Part shown: one piece after another, positions 1-5,183 of the stretch | How positions within the stretch are numbered: position 1 is the stretch's first letter | Layout: each line of letters begins with the position of its first letter | From: Acidobacteriaceae bacterium | GTDB taxonomy: Bacteria; Acidobacteriota; Terriglobia; Bryobacterales; Bryobacteraceae | Length of the DNA: 5,183 nucleotides | Direction of reading: 5' to 3' | NCBI GenBank assembly: GCA_019244945.1 | Contig: JAFASD010000567.1 | Coordinates: 1 to 5,183 of the forward strand | Notes under the pieces: generated by a model | What the model was told of the DNA's origin: nothing | Databases searched by the model: none | Seen by the model: only the letters and a program-made list of their open reading frames with translations | Program-made: the position numbers and the translations under genes

Positions 1-2
1 AC

Positions 3-158
3 TCTCTGGTTCAATCAGCGATCGAGAAGGCAAAAGCAACAACCATTTCGAGGAAGCAGGAATTGCTTGATGAAGTGCTGAAGAAAGACCCAGCCCGCAT
101 AAAGCAAGAAATAAGCGAAATTGTGCAAAGACAAAGGGAAGCGGGAAAGTGGAAGTAG
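3..158 (+). CDS. C-terminal end of an unidentified protein (5' truncated by the window edge)
   Basis: Reading from base 3, 51 sense codons run to a TAG at 156-158. The other two forward frames are closed by stops within the first 85 bases. The visible peptide is lysine-, glutamate- and glutamine-rich with no prolines except one in a KKDPARI turn. It looks like two amphipathic helices, the first containing RKQELLDEVLKK and the second KQEISEIVQRQREAGKWK. Such a charged helical tail fits a cytoplasmic protein, perhaps one that binds nucleic acid or another protein, but this is inference and I do not recognise the family. The start and the bulk of the gene lie to the left of the window. The segment is visibly more A-rich than the genes that follow. 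The next gene begins about 350 bases downstream, so co-transcription is not indicated. Confidence 0.5.
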   Translation, partial: SLVQSAIEKAKATTISRKQELLDEVLKKDPARIKQEISEIVQRQREAGKWK

Positions 159-330
159 CGCTGCTGGTTCCCGTTGGCTTGGTTTAGAATTCGAAGCGCG
201 CCTGGATTGCAATCATGCGACCGTCAAGATCATGCTAGTTTTCGAATCGAATGTGCTGTTCAACGATTGCGATACGGGCCGATCGCCCATCGTTCTGAAT
301 CGAAGCGTTCGTCATACACACCCGCCGTGT

Positions 331-365
331 CTTGTTCATGCTAGAACCGGCTTTCAGCATACAAG
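331..365. repeat. Imperfect inverted repeat, possible stem-loop
   Basis: Arms CTTGT and ATGCT (331-335, 338-342, separated by an unpaired TC) are complementary to AGCAT and ACAAG (356-365). The interior AGAA/TTTC adds two A-T pairs and one G-U pair around a CCGGC loop at 347-351. That gives roughly 13 pairs with one bulge and one mismatch. No T-run follows on either strand, so it does not look like an intrinsic terminator. It could be an operator, a leader hairpin or a dispersed palindromic repeat. Function unknown. Confidence 0.45.
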
Positions 366-449
366 GAGCACAAAGCACGTCCGTAGCGAGGGGGAAGCGC
401 TCGCTCGACTTACATTCAAACAACTCGAACGAACTTTATTGCGATGTTT

Positions 450-459
450 GTCGTACGAC
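450..459. repeat. Perfect 10-bp palindrome GTCGTACGAC
   Basis: The sequence is identical to its reverse complement and lies 52 bases before the proposed GTG start of the membrane protein gene. A dyad in this place is where a dimeric repressor could bind. A palindrome of this length can also occur by chance in a window of this size, so a regulatory role is only a suggestion. Confidence 0.25.
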
Positions 460-501
460 TCTGCGTGGGCCTTCGAACATTCTCGGAGATCGTTGCTTCC
501 C

Positions 502-507
502 AGGAGG
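502..507 (+). promoter_or_regulatory. Ribosome binding site AGGAGG that decides a GTG start
   Basis: A full consensus Shine-Dalgarno hexamer sits 4 bases before a GTG (512-514) in the membrane protein frame. The next in-frame ATG (539) has no comparable purine-rich sequence before it. The spacing is shorter than optimal but usable, which favours GTG 512 as the start. Confidence 0.6.
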
Positions 508-511
508 ATCG

Positions 512-1165
512 GTGATTATTGAACCAAGATACGGGCGAATGCGGCATTTGCCAAGCGTTGTTGGTTTAGCTGTTTCTCTAGCAGCCGTGGTCGTTGTGTT
601 CGTCCCGTTTGCGTTTGATACTTCGCCTCTGGATGCGGTCATGTTGACAGTTCCGGGCAATCAGGGTAACTGGTGGCACGCGTTGGTTGGCGCACCTTTC
701 TTTTTGGCGTTTCCGATGATATGGCTCCGCCTGCGGTCGCTCGTATCGGGACAGCCGTTGACGCCGGCAAGTTACCGGATCATTTCGGTTGTGGCGGGTC
801 TCTCAATATGCGGCACTATCGCGGTCGAGGCGCCTTTTCTTCTACATTTAGCTGGCACCAGCGAATGGCAGCGCGTCGTAATTCTGGCGCTAGGCTTCGG
901 CATCATCATGGCGACTGGAGCTACTCTTTATTGGCGGAGAGGTCGGATGACACCCGATCGTGTCGGCATCATCGCGCTGATTACAGCCTACCTGGCTAAT
1001 GCTGCGCTCTGCCTGGTGGTCTATAGCGACGCAACGGGGACTCTTAAGTCGAGGTCTGGATGGGTGATTACGATGACCATCGTGTGGCCGATGGCTCTCG
1101 AACTTATTGGGACGTACATCGATAACTTCAGGAAGCGTGGTTCACCTGCGTTCGCGGAGCAGTGA
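512..1165 (+). CDS. Six-helix integral membrane protein of unknown function
   Basis: The 217-residue product is mostly hydrophobic. Six likely transmembrane helices lie at about residues 14-33, 55-72, 88-113, 121-141, 150-171 and 184-203, and the protein ends in a basic tail (FRKRG). There is no cleavable signal peptide and no soluble domain. A glutamate and a proline sit inside helix 3 (VEAPFLL) and a glutamate inside helix 6 (ALELIG). These could line a polar path, but no transporter or enzyme motif is recognisable, so I assign no function. I chose GTG 512 because of the AGGAGG just before it. ATG 539 (208 residues) is the alternative. The same frame stays open upstream to a TTG at 332, but that extension has no hydrophobic or domain character. 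The gene converges on the S53 peptidase gene with an 81-base gap. Confidence 0.75.
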   Translation: MIIEPRYGRMRHLPSVVGLAVSLAAVVVVFVPFAFDTSPLDAVMLTVPGNQGNWWHALVGAPFFLAFPMIWLRLRSLVSGQPLTPASYRIISVVAGLSICGTIAVEAPFLLHLAGTSEWQRVVILALGFGIIMATGATLYWRRGRMTPDRVGIIALITAYLANAALCLVVYSDATGTLKSRSGWVITMTIVWPMALELIGTYIDNFRKRGSPAFAEQ

Positions 1166-1195
1166 CTTCCGAGCCAGTTCGTGCACCATTCGGAA

Positions 1196-1217
1196 AAGGG
1201 ACGTATGTGCGTCTCTT
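1196..1217 (-). terminator. Candidate intrinsic terminator for the S53 peptidase gene
   Basis: The arms AAGGGACG (1196-1203) and CGTCTCTT (1210-1217) pair over 8 bp, including one G-U pair, around a 6-base loop, in the gap between two convergent genes. On the minus strand the hairpin is followed by a short T-run (CCCTTTTCC), as expected for termination of the leftward transcript about 30 bases after its stop codon. The T-run is short and the stem modest. No T-run follows on the plus side, so it may not stop the membrane protein transcript. Confidence 0.4.
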
Positions 1218-1246
1218 CAGGGCGTCTTGGACAACAGCCTGGTGAG

Positions 1247-2650
1247 CTACTTTCCGATGAGGGTCTTGGGCGTACCAATTCCCGTGCAGGTGTCATATCG
1301 GGCAGGAGATACGTCGTAGAAATCGGCGCCGTAAGTCTTTCTGCCGAGGTATTCCGAATAGAGCAGAGTGTTCTCCTGGAAGGTGGAGGAGAAGAAGTTT
1401 CCGGCGTTATTGACGATGCCGGCCAATGCCGGTGATGCCAAGCTGGTGCCGCCGACGGTGAACCAGCCGCCGTTGAAGGCGTCATAAACTGATGCCCCGC
1501 TGCTCGGGTCAGCGTCAAAGGAAAGATCGGTGGTGCTGCGTTTGGTGCCGGCGATGCCTGCCGAACTCTGATAGGACGGAATGGGCTCGTACACGCTGGG
1601 CCCATGTCCCGTACCCGACCAGCAACTTTGAGACAGATAGTTTCCCGAGGAATCACGGTTCACCGTTGTGCCGCCAGCGGAGACCACGTATGGCGAAGCA
1701 CTAGGGTATTCGACCGTTCCTTGATCTCCGCCGGATGCGAAATAGACGACCGGATAATACTCGCCGTTGTAGTTATTGAAGATGGAATCGTAGCTGCTTT
1801 CCGTAGAGAACTCGGCGCTACCCCAGCTGTTGGAGACTTCACCACCGCCGCTTATATCTACGTAATAAGCGGCCCATATGTTGGCCCAGGTGAGATCGTC
1901 GTTGGAGCTCGAAGCCGCTTCGACTAAGAAAATCTTCGCGTACGGCGCCATGGCATGCGCATACTCGATATCCAGCGCTTCTTCCAATGCCCAGCCTTTG
2001 TCGTTCGCAGGAGGAGTGTTGCTTGTTTCGCAGCTACCGTGACTCGGCAGGCAGTACACCTGGGTGAAATTAGCCGCGGGGATGCCCCAATAGGAATCGA
2101 AAGTGGAGAGATCACTCGCCGCATCGGGATTGTTGTAAGCGTCGACGATCGCGATAGCACCGCTGCCACCGAGCGGATGATGTCCGGCTCCGTTGGAAGG
2201 CGTGCATCCCAGATACGCTGGGCCGACCTGATAGATGCAACCCAGCGAGCCCGGATTTTCGGCGAAGGTCGTGTCCGGAGTGATCGAGGCAGCCGGAGCC
2301 AGATTGTTTCCAGTCGCTAGGTTCGCCCTGGCCCCGATTGACTGAGGAACGAACACCAGGTAATTTGTGTGAGCCCTGAAGCCTATGTCCTCAGGCCGCG
2401 CGACAGTTGTCGATGGAACGATAATCCGTCCCGGTATCTTGACCGCCGCGTTTGGAATAGGCTCGGCTGTCGAGCTTGCGGTGTTCTCCGGCTCACTCGC
2501 GCCTTTTTGGTGCGCGGTTTCGGTCAGAGGATCAAACGTGCCAGGCTGAGCGACGCGATCCTGTCCGTTCGCGGTGAACACGGGGATTGCTAACAGCAAG
2601 CCTCCGAAAACTAACGTTACATTCCTTTTTTTCAACTGTTTTTTCTCCAT
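1247..2650 (-). CDS. Secreted serine-carboxyl peptidase, family S53 (sedolisin), without prodomain
   Basis: The 467-residue protein begins with a Sec-type signal: lysine-rich residues 1-9, a hydrophobic core at about 11-26, and likely cleavage near ANG/Q at 27-30. A spacer rich in Pro, Ala and Thr follows, and the catalytic domain runs from about residue 130 to 467. The S53 catalytic set is complete: Glu223 and Asp227 in WALEEALDIEYAHAMAP, oxyanion Asp309 in FASGGDQG, and nucleophile Ser403 in VGGTSLASPALAG. Other family landmarks are IAIVDAYNNP (167-175), EVSNSWG (271-277) and the terminal CTGIGTP. Known members are subtilisin-fold endopeptidases active at acid pH, so a nutritional role outside the cell is likely. 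Two oddities stand out. The roughly 100 residues between signal and catalytic domain do not resemble the usual activation prodomain. The C-terminal calcium loop is reduced to YDVSPARYDTCTG. The ATG at 2650 gives a good signal peptide but has only a weak AGAG-type ribosome site. The VOC remnant lies 52 bases upstream on the same strand. Confidence 0.93.
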   Translation of the reverse strand: MEKKQLKKRNVTLVFGGLLLAIPVFTANGQDRVAQPGTFDPLTETAHQKGASEPENTASSTAEPIPNAAVKIPGRIIVPSTTVARPEDIGFRAHTNYLVFVPQSIGARANLATGNNLAPAASITPDTTFAENPGSLGCIYQVGPAYLGCTPSNGAGHHPLGGSGAIAIVDAYNNPDAASDLSTFDSYWGIPAANFTQVYCLPSHGSCETSNTPPANDKGWALEEALDIEYAHAMAPYAKIFLVEAASSSNDDLTWANIWAAYYVDISGGGEVSNSWGSAEFSTESSYDSIFNNYNGEYYPVVYFASGGDQGTVEYPSASPYVVSAGGTTVNRDSSGNYLSQSCWSGTGHGPSVYEPIPSYQSSAGIAGTKRSTTDLSFDADPSSGASVYDAFNGGWFTVGGTSLASPALAGIVNNAGNFFSSTFQENTLLYSEYLGRKTYGADFYDVSPARYDTCTGIGTPKTLIGK

Positions 2651-2702
2651 CTCTGAAAATCTCTGTGTAATTTAGGTGGTCATTTCGGTGACGCCTTTGG
2701 AC

Positions 2703-2894
2703 TCACGATTCTGCTTTTGGCGAAGGCGGTTCTTTGGGTTCCCATAGTTCGGTGCGGTTTCCGTCTGGATTCATGATCCAGCCGAAAGTTCCGTAGTCAT
2801 TTCGCTGTCGCTCGACGCGCTCCGCCGGATTTTCCGACCCAAAAAAAATGCCACTGATTGCCCGCAGTCGTGCCGTACGGAGACAGTATGGCAT
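2703..2894 (-). pseudogene. Internally deleted VOC (glyoxalase/bleomycin-resistance fold) gene remnant
   Basis: The 63-codon frame ends in DYGTFGWIMNPDGNRTELWEP (split here as DYGTFGWIMNP and DGNRTELWEP, residues 33-52). This is the typical last strand pair of single-domain VOC proteins and includes the metal-ligand glutamate of the ELWEP motif. Residues 13-24, ISGIFFGSENPA, look like the first strand and turn of the same family (the usual form is GGIFF followed by two or three residues and DP). In intact VOC proteins of about 120-130 residues these parts are separated by some 70-80 residues. Here they are joined around residues 23-27 (near 2814-2828) without a frame break. The paired half-barrels and the N-terminal metal ligand cannot form, so I call it a pseudogene. 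A translated mini-protein cannot be excluded. The start ATG at 2894 is preceded by CCCCC and has no ribosome binding site. An A8 run at 2841-2848 lies within the frame. Its stop is 52 bases from the peptidase start. Confidence 0.7.
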
Positions 2895-2927
2895 GGGGGA
2901 CGGCCGAGATTCCGCTAGGCTGAGGCT

Positions 2928-3869
2928 ATGCAGCGATTGATCGTTGATACGGATTTGGGAATCGACGATGCATTAGCTCTGCTGTATCTGTTCGCTTCGG
3001 CCGAGGCGCAGATTGACGCCATTACCACGGTGCATGGGAATGTGCCGGTTGATATCGCCACAGCGAACATTTTCGAAGTTCTGTCGGTTGCCGGAGTGGA
3101 GACGCTGCCGGAGGTTGCAAGTGGAAGCGCAGAGCCGCTGTCGGGATCTCGCGTCCATGCGACCCATGTACATGGCGAGGACGGGTTGGGCGGCTGGACT
3201 GCGCGCGGGAGAGTTGCGCTGGGCAGATTGAGCGAACATTCTGCCAGCGAATTGATTGTGCGGCTCGCGAGGCAGTCTCCGGGCGAGATTACGCTGCTGC
3301 TGATCGGCCCAGCTACGAATGCCGCCCTGGCATTGCGCGACGATCCCGCCGGGTTCCGGGCGTTGGCGCGGATTGTGATGATGGGCGGCGCGGTATTTGA
3401 GCCGGGGAACGTCACTTCGACCGCCGAATTCAATGTTTACGCCGACCCTGAAGCTGCGAAAGAAGTGATTAGCTCCGGCGTCACCTTGACGATGGTCGGT
3501 TTAGACGTGACACGGCGAGTGTCGCTGACGCGCGAAGTACTGGAGGGCGAGCTCGGAGGACGCCGGGATGCGAGGGCGGAGTTTCTACGTTGTGTCGCAC
3601 GACAGGGATTTTCTTTCTATAAAAACATCAGTGGGTGGGAAGGTTTCTATTTGCATGATCCGTTGGCGGCCGCCGTCGCGCTGGATAGATCGCTGGTGCA
3701 GTGTCGACGCATGAAGGTGGATATCGAAACAACGGGAGAGCTCACGCGGGGGATGACCGTCGCCGAGCGCAGGCCCTGGATACAAGGCGGAGAGAATGCC
3801 GAGGTGTGCGTGGAGGTGGACGCGGCGAAGTTCCTCGGATTGTTTACCGAGCCCGTGCTTCGCGGCTGA
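2928..3869 (+). CDS. Nucleoside hydrolase (inosine-uridine preferring family)
   Basis: This 313-residue protein has the full length of the IunH/Rih family, which hydrolyses the N-glycosidic bond of ribonucleosides to free base and ribose in the cytoplasm. The N-terminal calcium and ribose motif is VDTDLGIDDALAL, with Asp9, Asp13 and Asp14. By comparison with the Crithidia enzyme, further active-site residues are Asn38 (VHGN), His82 in HGEDGLGG, Thr130 in IGPATNAALAL, Asn161 (PGN), Glu167 and Asn169 in AEFNVYADPEAA, and the His243-Asp244 pair in YLHDPLAAAVALD. All are present, so the enzyme should be active. Which nucleosides it uses cannot be told. Two family positions differ: Leu replaces the usual Pro in DTDPG, and Arg replaces the usual His in GLDVTH. 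ATG 2928 places the DTD motif at residue 7, as normal. GAGG lies only 2 bases before it, an unusually tight spacing. It is the first visible gene of a plus-strand cluster, with cysM 39 bases downstream. Confidence 0.93.
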   Translation: MQRLIVDTDLGIDDALALLYLFASAEAQIDAITTVHGNVPVDIATANIFEVLSVAGVETLPEVASGSAEPLSGSRVHATHVHGEDGLGGWTARGRVALGRLSEHSASELIVRLARQSPGEITLLLIGPATNAALALRDDPAGFRALARIVMMGGAVFEPGNVTSTAEFNVYADPEAAKEVISSGVTLTMVGLDVTRRVSLTREVLEGELGGRRDARAEFLRCVARQGFSFYKNISGWEGFYLHDPLAAAVALDRSLVQCRRMKVDIETTGELTRGMTVAERRPWIQGGENAEVCVEVDAAKFLGLFTEPVLRG

Positions 3870-3908
3870 GCATTGTCCAGCAAGGCGATAGACATAAACT
3901 AGAAGTAC

Positions 3909-4838
3909 ATGCCCGCTGTTGCGCTCCCCGCTTTGCAATCTGATTTATTGAGCCGTATCGGCAATACGCCGCTTTTGGAAATCGGGGCCGCCGGTCGCGG
4001 CGATGTACGGGTGTTCGCGAAGGCGGAGTTCTTTAATCCCGGAGGGTCGGTAAAAGACAGACCCGCGCTCAACATGATTCGGGAGGGCGAAGAGAGCGGG
4101 AAATTGAGAGCGGGAAAGGTTCTGCTCGACTCGACCAGCGGGAATACGGGCATAGCCTATGCCATGATTTGCGCGGTCAAAGGGTACGCGGTGAAGCTCT
4201 GCCTGCCCGAGAACGCCTCTCCGGAGCGGCAGCAAATTTTGCGCGCCTACGGGGCGGAACTGGTGCTCACTCCTGCAGGGGAGGGCTCGGACGGCGCGCA
4301 GCGAACTTGCCAACGGATTTACGCAAGCGATCCGAAAGCCTATTTCTACCCGGATCAATACAGTAACCCAGCGAACTGGCAGGCACATTTTCAAACCACA
4401 GGGCCGGAGATTCTTGAGCAAACCGGAGGCAGGGTGACGCATTTCGTCGCTGCGCTGGGAACAACCGGAACGTTCACAGGCGTGACGAAGCGATTGCGCC
4501 ACGAATTACCGCCTGTGAGATGTATTTCAGTCCAACCTGCTTCTCCGTTGCATGGATTGGAAGGAACGAAGCACATGCCGTCCTCGATGCAGCCGGCAAT
4601 ATATGATCCGAATCTGGCGGACGAGAATCTGTGGGTCGAGACGGAAGATGCGTATCAGATGGCGCGCCAGTTGGCTCGGACCGAGGGCTTACTCGTGGGA
4701 GTTTCTGCCGCAGCTAACGTGGTTGCCGCGACTCGCGTCGCAGAAGAATTATCTAAAGAGGGGCGGAGCGGCCTGGTGGTTACCGTTCTTTGTGACGGCG
4801 GGCAAAAGTATTTGAGCGAGTCCTTCTGGAATGATTGA
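3909..4838 (+). CDS. cysM: PLP-dependent cysteine synthase, CysM type
   Basis: The 309-residue protein is a fold-type II PLP enzyme of the cysteine synthase family. It replaces the acetyl or phosphate leaving group of an activated serine with sulfur to make cysteine. Lys49 in NPGGSVKDRPALNMI is the PLP-binding lysine, and this motif is closer to CysM than to CysK. TSGNTGIAYAM (76-86) binds the substrate carboxylate, GTTGTFTG (184-191) is the PLP phosphate loop, and Ser266 in GVSAAAN is the expected contact to the pyridine nitrogen. The C-terminus CDGGQKYLSESFW matches the family ending. No regulatory CBS domain is present. ATG 3909 has AGAAG 3 bases upstream. It lies 39 bases after the nucleoside hydrolase gene, and its last 8 bases overlap a JAMM peptidase gene. 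That pairing suggests the sulfur donor is a thiocarboxylated carrier protein rather than free sulfide, as for mycobacterial CysM. The acceptor (O-acetylserine or O-phosphoserine) cannot be decided from sequence. Confidence 0.9.
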   Translation: MPAVALPALQSDLLSRIGNTPLLEIGAAGRGDVRVFAKAEFFNPGGSVKDRPALNMIREGEESGKLRAGKVLLDSTSGNTGIAYAMICAVKGYAVKLCLPENASPERQQILRAYGAELVLTPAGEGSDGAQRTCQRIYASDPKAYFYPDQYSNPANWQAHFQTTGPEILEQTGGRVTHFVAALGTTGTFTGVTKRLRHELPPVRCISVQPASPLHGLEGTKHMPSSMQPAIYDPNLADENLWVETEDAYQMARQLARTEGLLVGVSAAANVVAATRVAEELSKEGRSGLVVTVLCDGGQKYLSESFWND

Positions 4839-5183
4839 GATACAAACAAAGCCTTGGCAAGTCATGGTGCTTCATGCGGAGAGAACTTACCCGAATGAGT
4901 GCTGCGGCGCGATGCTCGGTCGAATCCAGGGCGGGAAAAAAGTGGTGACGGAGGCCGTGCCGCTCGAAAATGTGTTTTCCGGGGGACAGAGTGAGCGTTA
5001 CGAGCTTCGGCCCGAGGATTTGTTGGCCGCCGACCGGGAGGCGCGCGAACGCGGGCTTGATCTGGTTGGGATTTTTCATTCGCACCCGGATTGCGATGCG
5101 TACTTCTCTCGTACAGACTTAAAGAATTCTTGTCCGTGGTATTCCTTCGTCGTGCTGTCCATCACGAATGGAAGATTCGTCCA
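4831..5183 (+). CDS. mec: JAMM/MPN+ metallopeptidase, Mec-like (3' truncated by the window edge)
   Basis: From ATG 4831 the frame is open for 117 codons to the edge of the window. The complete JAMM zinc motif is visible: Glu23 in YPNECCGAMLG, then HSHPDCDAYFSRTD with His83, His85, Ser93 and Asp96, exactly the HxH-x7-S-x2-D spacing. The segment around YELRPEDLLAADREARERGL matches small bacterial Mec-type proteins, which are about 130-150 residues, so only a short C-terminal part should be missing. In Mycobacterium, Mec hydrolyses the bond between the CysO carrier and newly made cysteine. The start overlaps the cysM stop by 8 bases (ATGATTGA), a typical translational-coupling arrangement, with GAGCGAG about 10 bases upstream as a weak ribosome site. 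Other JAMM proteins act on different carriers or on ubiquitin-like tags, but the cysM neighbour makes cysteine release the best guess. Confidence 0.88.
   Translation, partial: MIEIQTKPWQVMVLHAERTYPNECCGAMLGRIQGGKKVVTEAVPLENVFSGGQSERYELRPEDLLAADREARERGLDLVGIFHSHPDCDAYFSRTDLKNSCPWYSFVVLSITNGRFV

Larger units (their letters stand above)
159..511. other. Intergenic region of about 350 bases with no convincing gene
   Basis: This stretch separates the partial first gene from the membrane protein gene. Open frames cross it on both strands, but their translations show no recognisable motif, no good ribosome binding site and erratic composition, so I leave them out. It contains an imperfect inverted repeat (331-365), a short hairpin with 6-bp arms AGCGAG/CTCGCT (385-390 and 400-405), a perfect palindrome GTCGTACGAC (450-459), and two near-copies of GAA(T)TCGAAGCG around 187-198 and 296-306. 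I found no well-spaced -35/-10 pair. The region may carry the promoter and leader of the membrane protein gene, or be decayed sequence. Confidence 0.5.

Noticed and set aside
187..306. Two near-copies of GAATTCGAAGCG / GAATCGAAGCG as a repeat array
   Set aside because: There are only two short imperfect copies at irregular distance, so it is neither a CRISPR nor a tandem array and is probably chance.
332..511. N-terminal extension of the membrane protein to a TTG at 332
   Set aside because: The extra 60 residues are polar and featureless, the TTG lacks a Shine-Dalgarno sequence and lies in the inverted repeat, and AGGAGG-GTG at 502-514 is a better start.
121..522. Plus-strand open frame of 133 codons across the intergenic region
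   Set aside because: It starts at a TTG inside the preceding gene's end, has no ribosome binding site, and its translation shows no motif or sensible hydrophobic pattern.
1021..1656. 211-codon minus-strand open frame under the peptidase and membrane protein genes
   Set aside because: It is a shifted frame of the S53 coding region; the peptide is rich in Pro, Ser, Arg and Thr, as expected of a shadow frame, and has no domain.
2669..2674. TAAATT on the minus strand as a -10 box for the S53 gene
   Set aside because: No -35-like hexamer occurs at 16-18 bases upstream, and a single AT-rich hexamer is not enough to call a promoter.
2858..2892. TTGCCC and TATGGC as a promoter for the nucleoside hydrolase cluster
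   Set aside because: The spacer would be 23 bases, too long for a sigma-70 promoter, and no better-spaced pair was found.
2915..3433. 172-codon minus-strand open frame opposite the nucleoside hydrolase
   Set aside because: It is antisense to a gene with a complete set of catalytic motifs, and its composition is that of a complementary-strand shadow.
3945..4502. 185-codon minus-strand open frame opposite cysM
   Set aside because: It is antisense to a clear PLP enzyme, with no recognisable motif and Arg- and Leu-rich shadow composition.

Overview
The window looks like a piece of a moderately GC-rich bacterial chromosome. The best guess for the lineage is Acidobacteriota. This rests on general family resemblance: a secreted sedolisin with no recognisable prodomain, an orphan polytopic membrane protein, and the style of the cysteine synthase and JAMM genes. 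There is no rRNA or other phylogenetic marker, so the assignment is an inference. I see no tRNA, rRNA, CRISPR array, insertion sequence or phage gene.

Layout. Positions 3-158 (+) are the last 51 codons of an unidentified gene, a charged and helical C-terminus. Positions 159-511 hold no convincing gene, but contain an imperfect 35-nt inverted repeat (331-365) and a perfect 10-nt palindrome (450-459). Positions 512-1165 (+) encode a six-helix membrane protein of unknown function, probably starting at GTG behind a perfect AGGAGG. It converges on 1247-2650 (-), a secreted serine-carboxyl peptidase of family S53 (sedolisin). A hairpin in the 81-nt gap between them could terminate the peptidase transcript. 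Upstream of the peptidase on the same strand, 2703-2894 (-) is a 63-codon remnant of a VOC/glyoxalase-fold gene. It joins the start of the domain directly to its C-terminal strand, so the middle is missing.

From 2928 onward a compact plus-strand cluster begins: a nucleoside hydrolase (2928-3869), a CysM-type cysteine synthase (3909-4838), and a JAMM/MPN+ metallopeptidase of the Mec type (4831 to the window end, truncated). The last two overlap by 8 nt.

How they work together. The cysM-mec pair matches the protein-bound cysteine route known from Mycobacterium. There CysM adds the thiocarboxylate sulfur of a small ubiquitin-like carrier (CysO) to an activated serine, and Mec then releases cysteine from the carrier tail. 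The carrier gene is not in the window and would be expected just downstream. The nucleoside hydrolase keeps its catalytic residues and is probably co-transcribed, but has no obvious biochemical link to cysteine synthesis. I found no clearly novel system. The most useful leads are the CysM/Mec context, the S53 peptidase with a missing prodomain and shortened calcium loop, and the internally deleted VOC gene.
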